From assembly GCA_002335945.1 (NCBI GenBank), contig DDDD01000041.1, positions 1 through 47,360 on the forward strand: DNA of 47,360 bases, written 5' to 3'. The position numbers were made by a program, and so were the translations under genes. The notes beneath the pieces are model-generated. The model saw only the letters and a list, made by a program, of their open reading frames with translations. It did no database searches and had not been told where the DNA came from. This document shows positions 14,852 through 22,673 of the stretch, in pieces. The DNA is from Porticoccaceae bacterium UBA1989 (GTDB taxonomy: Bacteria; Pseudomonadota; Gammaproteobacteria; Pseudomonadales; Porticoccaceae). Each line of letters starts with the position of its first letter. Position 1 is the first letter of the stretch.

Positions 14852-16216
14852 TTAACTACCCATTGACGCTAAAGCAGCCTCGTAATCGAACACCATACCG
14901 CTGTTTTTAGAAGCAAAATCATCGGCATCAGGCTTACGGAGAAAGGTTGAAAAACCCTTCTTGGTCTTAACATAGAATGCTGTTTTACCGAACAATTTAA
15001 GCCCAGTCTCTTTGTCGTAGACATAGGTGGCATTTAATTTAGCCCCGGTTTTACGAAACCCCTCTACAGCAGCCAGAAACTCAGTAATAGTCTTGTGGGC
15101 GGAGATACCTTCCCGCGAGTGCCATATTTCCATAGGGCGATCGGCATTATCGATGGCAGCATCGACCATTGAGGCCTTCTCTTTTTGATAGTCTTTACCA
15201 AGATCTTGGTAAGCAGCTTCTACATACTCTTCCGTAATCCACTCGTTAAAGTCCAGTGGCGGAATCGACTTCTCTTGAACTAGAACACCGTGATTAAAGG
15301 CCAGTGCATCGACCCACTCAGATTTGATGGTGGGATCTAAGGTTAGGTGGCCGCCTTCTGAGAAGTAGATATAGAGCACCTCTTTCTCAACGCCAGTCCA
15401 CTTCTCGATAGAATCTACTGCTCTGATAGGATCTTCTCTTATCCAGTCGCCCGCTTCGTAGACTGCTTTGACAAAGGCGGTTGCAACCTCTGGGTATTTG
15501 TCAGCAAAGTCTTCACGAACCACAACGCCGTGTAGGTATGGAACACCTGTTTCACTGCCGTCATAGATCTTGCGGCCAGTACCTCGGAATTCCATCAACT
15601 CAGACCAGGGGCAGAAATCGGCATGGGCGTCAATTTTGCCGGCGGCAATATTGGCGGCACCAACAGCTGGGCTCTGATTCTTGAGCATGTAATCTTTGCC
15701 TGAGAAACCAGTGTCCTGCATTCCTTTCAGCAGCATGCCCCAGGCGGCACTGCCGACAGGAACAGAGACTTCTTTACCTTTAAGTTGCTCGATACTGTAG
15801 ATGTCGGAGTCGACGGGCACGACAATGGCATTACCACTGCCTTTTAAGTTATACCCTGTTCCGGCAATGTATTTGGTCCGCAGTGAATCAGTTTCCTGAA
15901 ACTTGGCGCCATTAACGATGAGCGGATAGTCGCCCATCACACCAAAGTTAAGCTTATTGGCCATCATCTGGTTGGTGATTGGGCCACCTGATGAGTAGTC
16001 GCTCCAGCTAATCTTATAGGTAACATCGGCATATTTACCGGTGGTCGGCAGGTGCTTCTCTAGAAGCTTTAATTCTTTGACCACGATTCCCGCTGTGTAC
16101 GTGTCTGTACACATACTTTGGTGGCCGATAGCAATTCGAATGTTTTCGGCCTGAGCCTGAAAAGCAAATGCTGATAGCAAAGGAATGGCCGACAATGCGA
16201 GTTTTCTTATGTTCAT
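14852..16216 (-). CDS. NMT1/NitT-type periplasmic substrate-binding protein (system 1)
   Basis: This 454-residue exported protein has a signal peptide ending at about AFAFQAQA (23), then a type-II binding fold starting ENIRIAIGHQSMCTDTY. At 454 residues it is clearly longer than TauA/SsuA-type proteins (about 320-340); the extra length is C-terminal (about residues 330-454). AAGGA lies nine bases before the ATG. It is the first gene of an operon running to the cytochrome c gene. The upstream region holds an operator-like repeat (16251-16266), a sigma-54-like promoter (16289-16304) and an NtrC-like dyad (16412-16428). The ligand is unknown. Confidence 0.9.
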   Translation of the reverse strand: MNIRKLALSAIPLLSAFAFQAQAENIRIAIGHQSMCTDTYTAGIVVKELKLLEKHLPTTGKYADVTYKISWSDYSSGGPITNQMMANKLNFGVMGDYPLIVNGAKFQETDSLRTKYIAGTGYNLKGSGNAIVVPVDSDIYSIEQLKGKEVSVPVGSAAWGMLLKGMQDTGFSGKDYMLKNQSPAVGAANIAAGKIDAHADFCPWSELMEFRGTGRKIYDGSETGVPYLHGVVVREDFADKYPEVATAFVKAVYEAGDWIREDPIRAVDSIEKWTGVEKEVLYIYFSEGGHLTLDPTIKSEWVDALAFNHGVLVQEKSIPPLDFNEWITEEYVEAAYQDLGKDYQKEKASMVDAAIDNADRPMEIWHSREGISAHKTITEFLAAVEGFRKTGAKLNATYVYDKETGLKLFGKTAFYVKTKKGFSTFLRKPDADDFASKNSGMVFDYEAALASMGS

Positions 16217-16250
16217 TTTGATAGTCCTTTTGAAAAGTTATTTGCAGTTA

Positions 16251-16266
16251 ACTTGTAATAGCAATT
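16251..16266. promoter_or_regulatory. Operator-like site upstream of system 1
   Basis: ACTTGTAATAGCAATT differs by one arm base from the ACTTG-N6-CAAGT core upstream of gntR and system 2. It lies 35 bp upstream of the binding-protein start, where a repressor would block transcription from the promoter at 16289-16304. Confidence 0.6.
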
Positions 16267-16288
16267 TATGCCCATTGACCTTAGTAAT

Positions 16289-16304
16289 GCATAGGGCATG
16301 CCAA
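16289..16304 (-). promoter_or_regulatory. Sigma-54-like promoter of system 1
   Basis: The minus strand reads TTGGCATGCCCTATGC, with GG and GC separated by exactly ten bases as in the -24/-12 pattern TTGGCAC-N5-TTGC. It ends 22 bp before the operator-like site. The equivalent element of system 2 is at 23640-23655. Confidence 0.5.
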
Positions 16305-16411
16305 GAAAATTGATATTGATGAAATGAAATTCTAAGTGACTGTTTAAAATCAGTTTTATTTGGTCAGATTGGATTAACGCTTTTTCCGAATGCCATTTCG
16401 AATATTTTTTT

Positions 16412-16428
16412 TGCACAGTAAAAGCGCA
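16412..16428. promoter_or_regulatory. NtrC-like dyad upstream of system 1
   Basis: TGCAC-N7-GCGCA matches the NtrC dyad TGCAC-N7-GTGCA at nine of ten arm positions. It lies about 110 bp upstream of the sigma-54-like promoter, a usual enhancer distance. A further GTGCA half-site is at 16454-16458. The rest of the 562-bp gap between the two operons holds a terminator (16655-16693) and no credible gene. Confidence 0.35.
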
Positions 16429-16654
16429 GTAATCTTTCGAAAAATCCATGGGTGTGCATGATTTTTATATATATGGAGTCTCAACTAATACAACATATCA
16501 AGCTGAAAAGACGGGTTAAGGGACTGCTTAGGTTTAAAGGCGGCTATCGCTGTGTATGGAATAGAACGCTTTGATGGCGCGTTCAGAGCGCTCAGTGGGG
16601 CCAAAGTTAATTGATTGCGGGGTATTCAATTTGTGTAACAGTGGTAAACAGTGC

Positions 16655-16693
16655 AGACAAAAATAAACCCCAGTAAAAATACTGAGGTTTATT
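16655..16693 (-). terminator. Rho-independent terminator of the system 2 operon
   Basis: A 14-bp stem (16662-16675 with 16680-16693, one G-U pair) with a four-base loop is followed on the minus strand by a T-rich run. It lies 86 bp after the porin stop and separates the two transport operons. Confidence 0.85.
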
Positions 16694-16778
16694 AGTCAAC
16701 TAACGGCGGTAAGCCATGAACTAGCAGACAAACGCTTGGGATCGCTTACCTGCCAACAATGCCCTACTAGCGTTACAG

Positions 16779-17849
16779 TTAAAGCTTTAACTGGAGGCCT
16801 ATCTTAACCACAGAGACATCACCCGCACCGCGAGTGTCCTGAACACCGTAGAACAGGCCAATACGTGCCCCATGTCCACGAATCACCGAGGTAACACCTA
16901 TGTCATAGCGGGTGGTGTCTTCAATGGCACTGTCAGCTGGCTCGAACGCCTGGTAGCGGATGCTTGGTTGTAGACGACCTGGGCCAAATTCACCGGGTAA
17001 CATATACGACAGAGACAGCATATAAGCATCGCCCTCTTTATCGACATTTCCACCATACTCATCATAGTCATAGACCGCGGCTTCAACGCTTGCTAACCCA
17101 CCGCTGGCTAGGTTCTTTTCCATCATGAAGTCTAGGTTGTAACCAGAGAAGTCAGTGGTTGCCGTAGCATCACCAAATGCATCGCTCTGCTGCATAGCCG
17201 TTAAACCAATGGTTAAGATGTCTTTTTTCCCGAAGTAAGTACTTCTGGTTAAGTAACCTTCTTTATCCCAAAAGCTATAGGCGAGTCGACCCGAGAAAGC
17301 TTCGCTGTCTGTCGGCACAAGATCAGCCTGCTTACCGTTAAACATACCAAAGGAGTAGCTTAATCGGCCTTCAGCAACCGAGCCCATCACCGCGATACCA
17401 TCATCACGACCACCTTTTTGCGGGATTGGGTACTTGGATACCACACCTGGATACTGCCATGTGGGCAGGTTGTAAGAACCACTCAGGTTAGAGCGGTCAC
17501 TGGGCGGGATGAAGCGGCCAGCCCAAACGCTAACGCTGTCGCTAACTTTAAATTTGGCGAGGGTGTCCAACATGACCATCTCGCCGCCTTTATGTTCTGT
17601 CTGCAGCTGAAATGCGATACTGTCAGTCACTTTACCCTTGAGATAAAAGCGCATGCTGTGGACCTTCATATCGATTGAATCACCGACAGTCGCACCATCT
17701 TCTTGGGATACTAATTCGGCGCGAATACTGCCACCAAATTCAATGGCGGAATCGTCAGACAATTCCATTTTCATTCCAGCATAGCTGTTGCTGGCGAGCA
17801 GAACAGTACCGGCCAATGCGCAAAGTCCGGATGATTTTTTAAAGTTCAT
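16779..17849 (-). CDS. Outer-membrane porin (phosphate-selective O/P-like)
   Basis: This 356-residue beta-barrel protein has a signal peptide cleaved after NSYA (about residue 24) and alternating amphipathic strands. It shows the FxLxxxH/WAGRFIPPSDRSNLSGS segment of the Porin_O_P family and a C-terminal strand ending VKIGLQLKL. I chose ATG 17849 over an in-frame ATG at 17996 because AAGGA lies just upstream and it starts directly with the signal peptide. It is the last gene of the system 2 operon, 73 bp after the amidase gene, with a terminator downstream. It probably provides outer-membrane entry for the substrate of the linked transporter. Confidence 0.88.
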   Translation of the reverse strand: MNFKKSSGLCALAGTVLLASNSYAGMKMELSDDSAIEFGGSIRAELVSQEDGATVGDSIDMKVHSMRFYLKGKVTDSIAFQLQTEHKGGEMVMLDTLAKFKVSDSVSVWAGRFIPPSDRSNLSGSYNLPTWQYPGVVSKYPIPQKGGRDDGIAVMGSVAEGRLSYSFGMFNGKQADLVPTDSEAFSGRLAYSFWDKEGYLTRSTYFGKKDILTIGLTAMQQSDAFGDATATTDFSGYNLDFMMEKNLASGGLASVEAAVYDYDEYGGNVDKEGDAYMLSLSYMLPGEFGPGRLQPSIRYQAFEPADSAIEDTTRYDIGVTSVIRGHGARIGLFYGVQDTRGAGDVSVVKIGLQLKL

Positions 17850-17922
17850 GGTTTTTCCTTTACAGTAAGTTAATGGTTTAGGGTTAGGGTGATTCATGAT
17901 TTCTTGTGATAGCTCGGTGTAA

Positions 17923-19362
17923 CTAAAATCTGAGGGCTGCGTTGACTCCCAATAGCAGATTGGTATCCTTTTGCCATTGCTCGCCCAGCGCAGCAAGGGA
18001 CGCCTCTTCCTGAGGCCCCGCTAAAAAACATAGGCCAAAAGGCAGACCGTCTTCTCTTATTGCGGCAGGCACGGCAATCGCCGAAAGCTGTAATATGTTG
18101 GCGTAATAGGTGTAGTAACCCATGTTGGTATTCAAATTGACTGGGTCGGCTGCAACCTCATCAATGGTGTAGATGGTTCCCGCGGTAGGCACCATCAACA
18201 CATCGATGGTAGAGAACACAACCCGAGTCATGGCCTTCAACTCAGTGATTCGGTAGTATTCTTTACAGAGGTCAACCGCTGAATACTGTTTGGCTTTTTC
18301 GACAATCGCTTTAACGTTGCTGTTGACTGAGTCTGGGTTGGTGACTAAAAACGCCTCGAGGGATGAGTATCTCTCGGCCAGTAAAGGGCCGTCGAACAGC
18401 ATCTTTCCCGCTTCCAAAAAATGGCTGAAGTTTATTTCAATCACTTCAGCACCCAAGGACTCCATTCGTGCGATTGAGTCGTTAAAACATTTCTCAGCCA
18501 AACTATCGCCAAAGAATTGACGATTGGCTAAGTCTGGTACGCCCACTACAAGTTGCGAAACTGAGGTGGGTATGTTGCTAGGCACTTCAGTTTGAGAATT
18601 ATGCTTGCTGCGTAAAAAGGGATCTGAAATATCAGCGCCTGCGGCCAAATCAAAGACCTGTTTAGCATCTGAGCAGGTCAATGCAAAAATTGGCACACAG
18701 TCAAAGGATCGATTGGCGTAGACCATACCCGCGGTACTGATAAGACCGGGCGTGGGCTTTAGGCCGACTATATTGTTGAGCGCCGCGGGAATACGACCGG
18801 AGCCTCCGGTGTCGCTGCCCAGGGAAAAACTCACTAGGCCTACGGCGACCGCAACACCTGATCCGGAACTAGAACCTCCGGGAATATACTCTGGATTAAA
18901 CGTGTTAACGGGATGGCCAGGACTTCGAACCCCAACCAGACCGGTAGCAAACTGGTCCATGGTGTTTTTGCCAATCAGGATGGCTCCCGCTGTAATTAAT
19001 TTCTTAACCACGGTAGCGCTGTCTTTAGGAAAATGTGAATAGTCGGGGCAGCTAGCAGTCGTCGGCAAGCCTTTGACGTGGATATTGTCTTTGACTGAAA
19101 ATGGAATGCCATAAAGCGGCAGTGAGCTTGAATTAACAGCGAGTAAATCCTCGGCGGTCTGTAACGCCTCTGTCTTGTCGACTAAGGTCGTCCAGACAAA
19201 GTCCTCACCTCTGGCAGCAATACGGCGATAAACTTCCTCAACCACATCCACTGGGGACAGGGAGGTATCGGCATAAGCAGCCCGCAAGCTAGCAATATCG
19301 AAGCTCATGACTTCAATAGTTTGATTGGATTTCATAGTGTTGACCGACTCTTTAGAATTCAT
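17923..19362 (-). CDS. Allophanate-hydrolase-type amidase (AtzF-like, amidase domain only)
   Basis: This 479-residue amidase-signature hydrolase resembles the N-terminal domain of allophanate hydrolase (opening FDIASLRAAYA, then LPLYGIPFSVKDNI). The Ser-cisSer-Lys triad is present: Lys91, Ser165 in GGSSSGS, and Ser188 in SDTGGSGRIPA. Full AtzF proteins have about 600 residues with a second, C-terminal decarboxylating domain; that domain is missing here. The product is therefore more likely a C-N amidase releasing ammonia, or an allophanate hydrolase needing a separate partner. Three in-frame starts (19362, 19335, 19308) lack a clear ribosome site. It sits between the binding-protein and porin genes, so it probably acts on the imported compound in the cytosol. 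Confidence 0.87.
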   Translation of the reverse strand: MNSKESVNTMKSNQTIEVMSFDIASLRAAYADTSLSPVDVVEEVYRRIAARGEDFVWTTLVDKTEALQTAEDLLAVNSSSLPLYGIPFSVKDNIHVKGLPTTASCPDYSHFPKDSATVVKKLITAGAILIGKNTMDQFATGLVGVRSPGHPVNTFNPEYIPGGSSSGSGVAVAVGLVSFSLGSDTGGSGRIPAALNNIVGLKPTPGLISTAGMVYANRSFDCVPIFALTCSDAKQVFDLAAGADISDPFLRSKHNSQTEVPSNIPTSVSQLVVGVPDLANRQFFGDSLAEKCFNDSIARMESLGAEVIEINFSHFLEAGKMLFDGPLLAERYSSLEAFLVTNPDSVNSNVKAIVEKAKQYSAVDLCKEYYRITELKAMTRVVFSTIDVLMVPTAGTIYTIDEVAADPVNLNTNMGYYTYYANILQLSAIAVPAAIREDGLPFGLCFLAGPQEEASLAALGEQWQKDTNLLLGVNAALRF

Positions 19363-19366
19363 ATAA

Positions 19367-19393
19367 GGCAGGTATACCCCTGGTATACCTGCC
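19367..19393. repeat. Intercistronic hairpin between binding-protein and amidase genes
   Basis: Perfect 11-bp arms (19367-19377, GGCAGGTATAC, and 19383-19393) enclose a 5-base loop. It is not followed by a U-tract on the minus strand, so it is not a standard terminator. Its place just after a binding-protein gene fits an mRNA-protecting or attenuating stem-loop that lets the binding protein be made in excess over downstream products. Confidence 0.6.
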
Positions 19394-19438
19394 AGTCATA
19401 CGATCTTAATTAGTATTTATAAAGCACTTAATTAGCAC

Positions 19439-20446
19439 TTACTTAACGATAGATTCGAGGTATTCAGGGCGAATAAAGTTGGACATTTTCTCAACCGAGG
19501 CTGCGGCAGGAAGACGTTTTTGCTCGTACAGGAAATTACCGGTAGAGACTAGCGTGTCGACAAAACCACCGTCTTTTTCACTCGTACCAATATACTGCGC
19601 AGTAAGCTGCTTGGCACAGGGAACCATTTCAGTGCCCTTCATCATGCGTGTTGCATCGTCTAGATCAAGACCCAGTTCTTTAGCAATGATCACAGCAGTT
19701 TCAGCGGGGTTGTTGAGCCAGTAATCGATACCTGCACATTCAGCTTTAAGGAACTTGGTTACATAATCAGGATATTTCTCGGCGAATTCATTCATCACAA
19801 CACCGACATCCCAGGTTGGGTAACCACGAGCAGCCATCAAACCAGAGGTGTTAAACAAGTTGGCATCGTCTTCCAATACACGACCTAGAGCAGGTTCCCA
19901 GAACCATGCAGCATCGATGTCACCACGGCTCCAGGCCAGTGCAATATCGTTAGGACGCAGGTCGATAATTTTCATTGAAGCCGGATCAATACCCTCATCT
20001 GCTAGTGCATTGAGCAACAGGTAGTGAGTCGTAGAACCAAAGGGTGCAGCGATTGTTTTACCTTTCAAATCTTTCAAGCTTTTGATGCCTGCAGAGGTAC
20101 GTACAGCCAATGCTTCGACGTAATCAAGCATATTCAAAACCATGATTCCTTGAATAGGCAGACCGCGTGTAACACCGATGGCTGCAGGGGGATTACCCAA
20201 ACCACCAAAATCGATCTGGTCACCAGCGATAGCGCGCAACATATCACCGCCGCCGCCGACTTTGATGTATTTAATCTCTACGCCAGGCATTTCTTTCTGT
20301 ACTAGGCCTAATGATTTAGTCACTAACTGAGCATTTACAAGGTTCAAAAAACCTACAGTGACAGTCTCGGGCTTATCGGCAATTGCGACTGAGGGAAGCA
20401 CGGACATACACAGGCCTGCTATTAACGCTTTACATTGCTTGTTCAT
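19439..20446 (-). CDS. TauA-like periplasmic substrate-binding protein (system 2)
   Basis: This 335-residue exported protein has a signal peptide ending SVAIA (about residue 23) and a TauA/SsuA-type binding fold. The family segments are clear: LRAIAGDQIDFGGLGNPPAAIGVTRG, LKGKTIAAPFGSTTHYLLLNAL and ALAWSRGDIDAAWFWEPALG. AGGA lies seven bases before the ATG. Close relatives bind taurine or are linked to guanidine/urea-type utilisation genes, so the ligand cannot be fixed from sequence. It is the fourth gene of its operon, 50 bp after the permease gene. Confidence 0.93.
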   Translation of the reverse strand: MNKQCKALIAGLCMSVLPSVAIADKPETVTVGFLNLVNAQLVTKSLGLVQKEMPGVEIKYIKVGGGGDMLRAIAGDQIDFGGLGNPPAAIGVTRGLPIQGIMVLNMLDYVEALAVRTSAGIKSLKDLKGKTIAAPFGSTTHYLLLNALADEGIDPASMKIIDLRPNDIALAWSRGDIDAAWFWEPALGRVLEDDANLFNTSGLMAARGYPTWDVGVVMNEFAEKYPDYVTKFLKAECAGIDYWLNNPAETAVIIAKELGLDLDDATRMMKGTEMVPCAKQLTAQYIGTSEKDGGFVDTLVSTGNFLYEQKRLPAAASVEKMSNFIRPEYLESIVK

Positions 20447-20496
20447 AAATATTTCCTAAGTTAAGAGTTGTTGGATTAAAGTGGGTAAGTTGAAAA

Positions 20497-21330
20497 TTAG
20501 CTTTTCGAAAACTGACGGGTTGCCCGCGTCCATGGCATAAGTGCAAAACCGATAAGTCGCATAATTACATCCAGTGCGATTCCGGTAAGTCCTAAAATAA
20601 TCAGTCCCATAATGACAATATCGCTAAGTAGAAATTTGGCCGCATCCCAGATCATCCATCCGATACCGGCGGTTGCAGCAACAATTTCAGCGGCGACCAA
20701 GACGGTATAGACAAACCCGAGAGATATGCGCATGCCAGTTAGGATCGTCGGCCCCGCACCGGGCAGATAGACTTCGCGAATCAATTCCATGCGCGAAGCA
20801 CCCAGTGACTTTGTCGCCAACACATAGGTGGGATTAATATCCTTAACGGCTTGGACGGTCGCAATAATAATTCCCGGCAGTCCAGCCAGAAATAGTAGGG
20901 CTAGTTTTGATGATTCGCCGATACCCAACCACATCACCAATAGCGTGTAGAGACCTAGAGGTGGGAGTGGTCGGTAAAATTCAATAAAGGGGTTGAAGAT
21001 AGCGTGAGCAGTTTTCGACATCCCCATGGCGACACCCAAAGGAATACCGACCAAACAGGCTAAAAAGAACGCAGAAAGAATACGAAACAGGCTAGTGCCC
21101 ACATGCTCTAGTAACGTCGAACCCTGATAGCCCTCGAATAAAGCATCAACGAAGGCGAGGTAAATCGCTTCTGGGCCAGGCAGAAACAATGGATTGGCGA
21201 GCCCAGTTTTAGTAACAAAGACCCAGGCGCCAAACATCATCAAGACTGAGCAGCTTGAGATAATAAAACGCCTATTCTCTGGGCGTTGAACCATTTGGGT
21301 TAGTGTTGCTAGCCAACGTCTAAAGGTCAT
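20497..21330 (-). CDS. NitT/TauT-family ABC transporter permease (system 2)
   Basis: This 277-residue permease has six predicted membrane helices, with the EAA loop ATKSLGASRMELIREVYLPGAGPTILTG contacting the ATPase. It overlaps the M20 hydrolase stop by 4 bp (ATGA), so the two are translationally coupled. It belongs with the ATPase at 22674-23522 and the TauA-like binding protein at 19439-20446. It resembles TauC/SsuC; the N-terminal 40 residues are shorter and less charged than those of the system 1 permease. Confidence 0.94.
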   Translation of the reverse strand: MTFRRWLATLTQMVQRPENRRFIISSCSVLMMFGAWVFVTKTGLANPLFLPGPEAIYLAFVDALFEGYQGSTLLEHVGTSLFRILSAFFLACLVGIPLGVAMGMSKTAHAIFNPFIEFYRPLPPLGLYTLLVMWLGIGESSKLALLFLAGLPGIIIATVQAVKDINPTYVLATKSLGASRMELIREVYLPGAGPTILTGMRISLGFVYTVLVAAEIVAATAGIGWMIWDAAKFLLSDIVIMGLIILGLTGIALDVIMRLIGFALMPWTRATRQFSKS

Positions 21331-22622
21331 TCGCTGACACCGAGAATACTCATGATGGCCAGGGCATAAATTTTTGTCGCAGCAACAGATTTTGGAATCG
21401 AGATTCCTTCGTTAATGGGTGACCACCCATCTTCACCAGGCCCAAATGTTACCGCGTTCATGCCGGCTTCACGGAATCGAATAGTGTCGTTGAAGGCGTT
21501 CTTACGATTGATATGGGGAGTACCACCGAGCAATTTTTGGTAGGCGCTGGTGATCGACAGGTTGGGCTCTTGGTCTTCTGGCACTGGTTCTGTTCCGCCA
21601 ACAAACAGCGAGTCCGGCACTTGGCAAACAGTGAAGCCCACCTCTTCCGAGGTACCCAGGACATTGCCCACAGTCTCGGTAATATCCTTGATCACCGTGT
21701 CAATGGTCATGCCGGGCATAATGCCGACAATGGCTAGAGTCATGGTGCAACTGTCAGGGGAGAACTGCATTTCACCGGGCAGGCCACCGTTAATTCGTAC
21801 CACGCAAACACAGGGAGGCGTATGCCCCATCATCTCTGCGGGGGTATGGAAAAAACTCATGGTGTTCAATGGTTCGACCAATGTCGACGCTAAAGTAATC
21901 GCATTTACGCCAGTATCCGGGCGCCAGATATGGGATTTTAATCCTGTCACTGTCAGCTCAACGAGACAGTTACCCGCGTTGGCAACAGAAATATTCATAC
22001 CCCAATCTTCTGTCTCACCACCCCAGGCGGTGGGCTCTGCGGTAATTGAATAGTCGGTTTTGAGGCCCATGGTTTTGGTCATGTAAATCGAACCATGCAA
22101 ACCATTCTTCTCTTCGTCGACGGTGTAACAACAGACAAGATCACCTTTGAGTCGGACACCTTCGTCGAGTACCGCCTTGACGGCTAAGAGTGACGCCGCA
22201 AGATTGCCTCGGGTGTCGGAGGTTCCTCGACCATAAAGCCAGTCTCCGTGACGCGTGGCCTTGAACGGGTTCTGATCACATTTGTCCCAGCGCTCAGGCT
22301 CTACGGCAGGATAGGTATCTAAATGGTCATTGAGCATTAGCGATGGACCATCGCCAGTGCCCTTTAAGCGACCAACAACATTGGGGCGATGGGCCTGAGA
22401 TTCAAATTTTTCGACTTCAAAGCCCATGGCTTCGAGCTTACCGGCAACAAACAGTGCGATTGACTCCTCTTCACCCGCGAGAATATCCGGATCCAGCGGA
22501 TTGACGGAATGGGGTTGGCCTGTGCGAACCATTTCGGTAGTGAGATCCAACCACTCGCTTTCATGGACACGAGCTATAACACGCTGTTCAAGGTCCGAAA
22601 GGAGCTCTGTAGTTTTACTCAT
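21327..22622 (-). CDS. M20-family metallohydrolase (ArgE/DapE/YlmB-like)
   Basis: This 431-residue cytosolic di-zinc hydrolase-fold protein is related to acetylornithine deacetylase and formylaminopyrimidine deformylase. Visible metal or catalytic positions are NDHLDTYP (His/Asp), RGTSDTRGN (Asp), VDEEKNG (Glu pair) and TAEPT (Glu). At the C-terminus, where relatives have a metal-binding His in GPG-x4-AHxxxE, this protein reads GPGEDGWSPINE, so the His appears to be Ser. The protein may use another ligand or a changed mechanism. Its place between the ATPase and permease genes shows that it acts on the imported compound, likely removing an N-acyl, formyl or carbamoyl group. Confidence 0.87.
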   Translation of the reverse strand: MSKTTELLSDLEQRVIARVHESEWLDLTTEMVRTGQPHSVNPLDPDILAGEEESIALFVAGKLEAMGFEVEKFESQAHRPNVVGRLKGTGDGPSLMLNDHLDTYPAVEPERWDKCDQNPFKATRHGDWLYGRGTSDTRGNLAASLLAVKAVLDEGVRLKGDLVCCYTVDEEKNGLHGSIYMTKTMGLKTDYSITAEPTAWGGETEDWGMNISVANAGNCLVELTVTGLKSHIWRPDTGVNAITLASTLVEPLNTMSFFHTPAEMMGHTPPCVCVVRINGGLPGEMQFSPDSCTMTLAIVGIMPGMTIDTVIKDITETVGNVLGTSEEVGFTVCQVPDSLFVGGTEPVPEDQEPNLSITSAYQKLLGGTPHINRKNAFNDTIRFREAGMNAVTFGPGEDGWSPINEGISIPKSVAATKIYALAIMSILGVSE

Positions 22623-22673
22623 AAATTTTCTCAGTTAGTTGTTAGGCTTGTGTTCACGATTTTTTGTGAGTGA

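Noticed and set aside
16213..16449. Minus-strand 78-codon frame upstream of the 454-residue binding protein
   Set aside because: It covers the operator, sigma-54-like and NtrC-like elements, has an AT-driven composition and no recognisable domain, and lacks a ribosome site.
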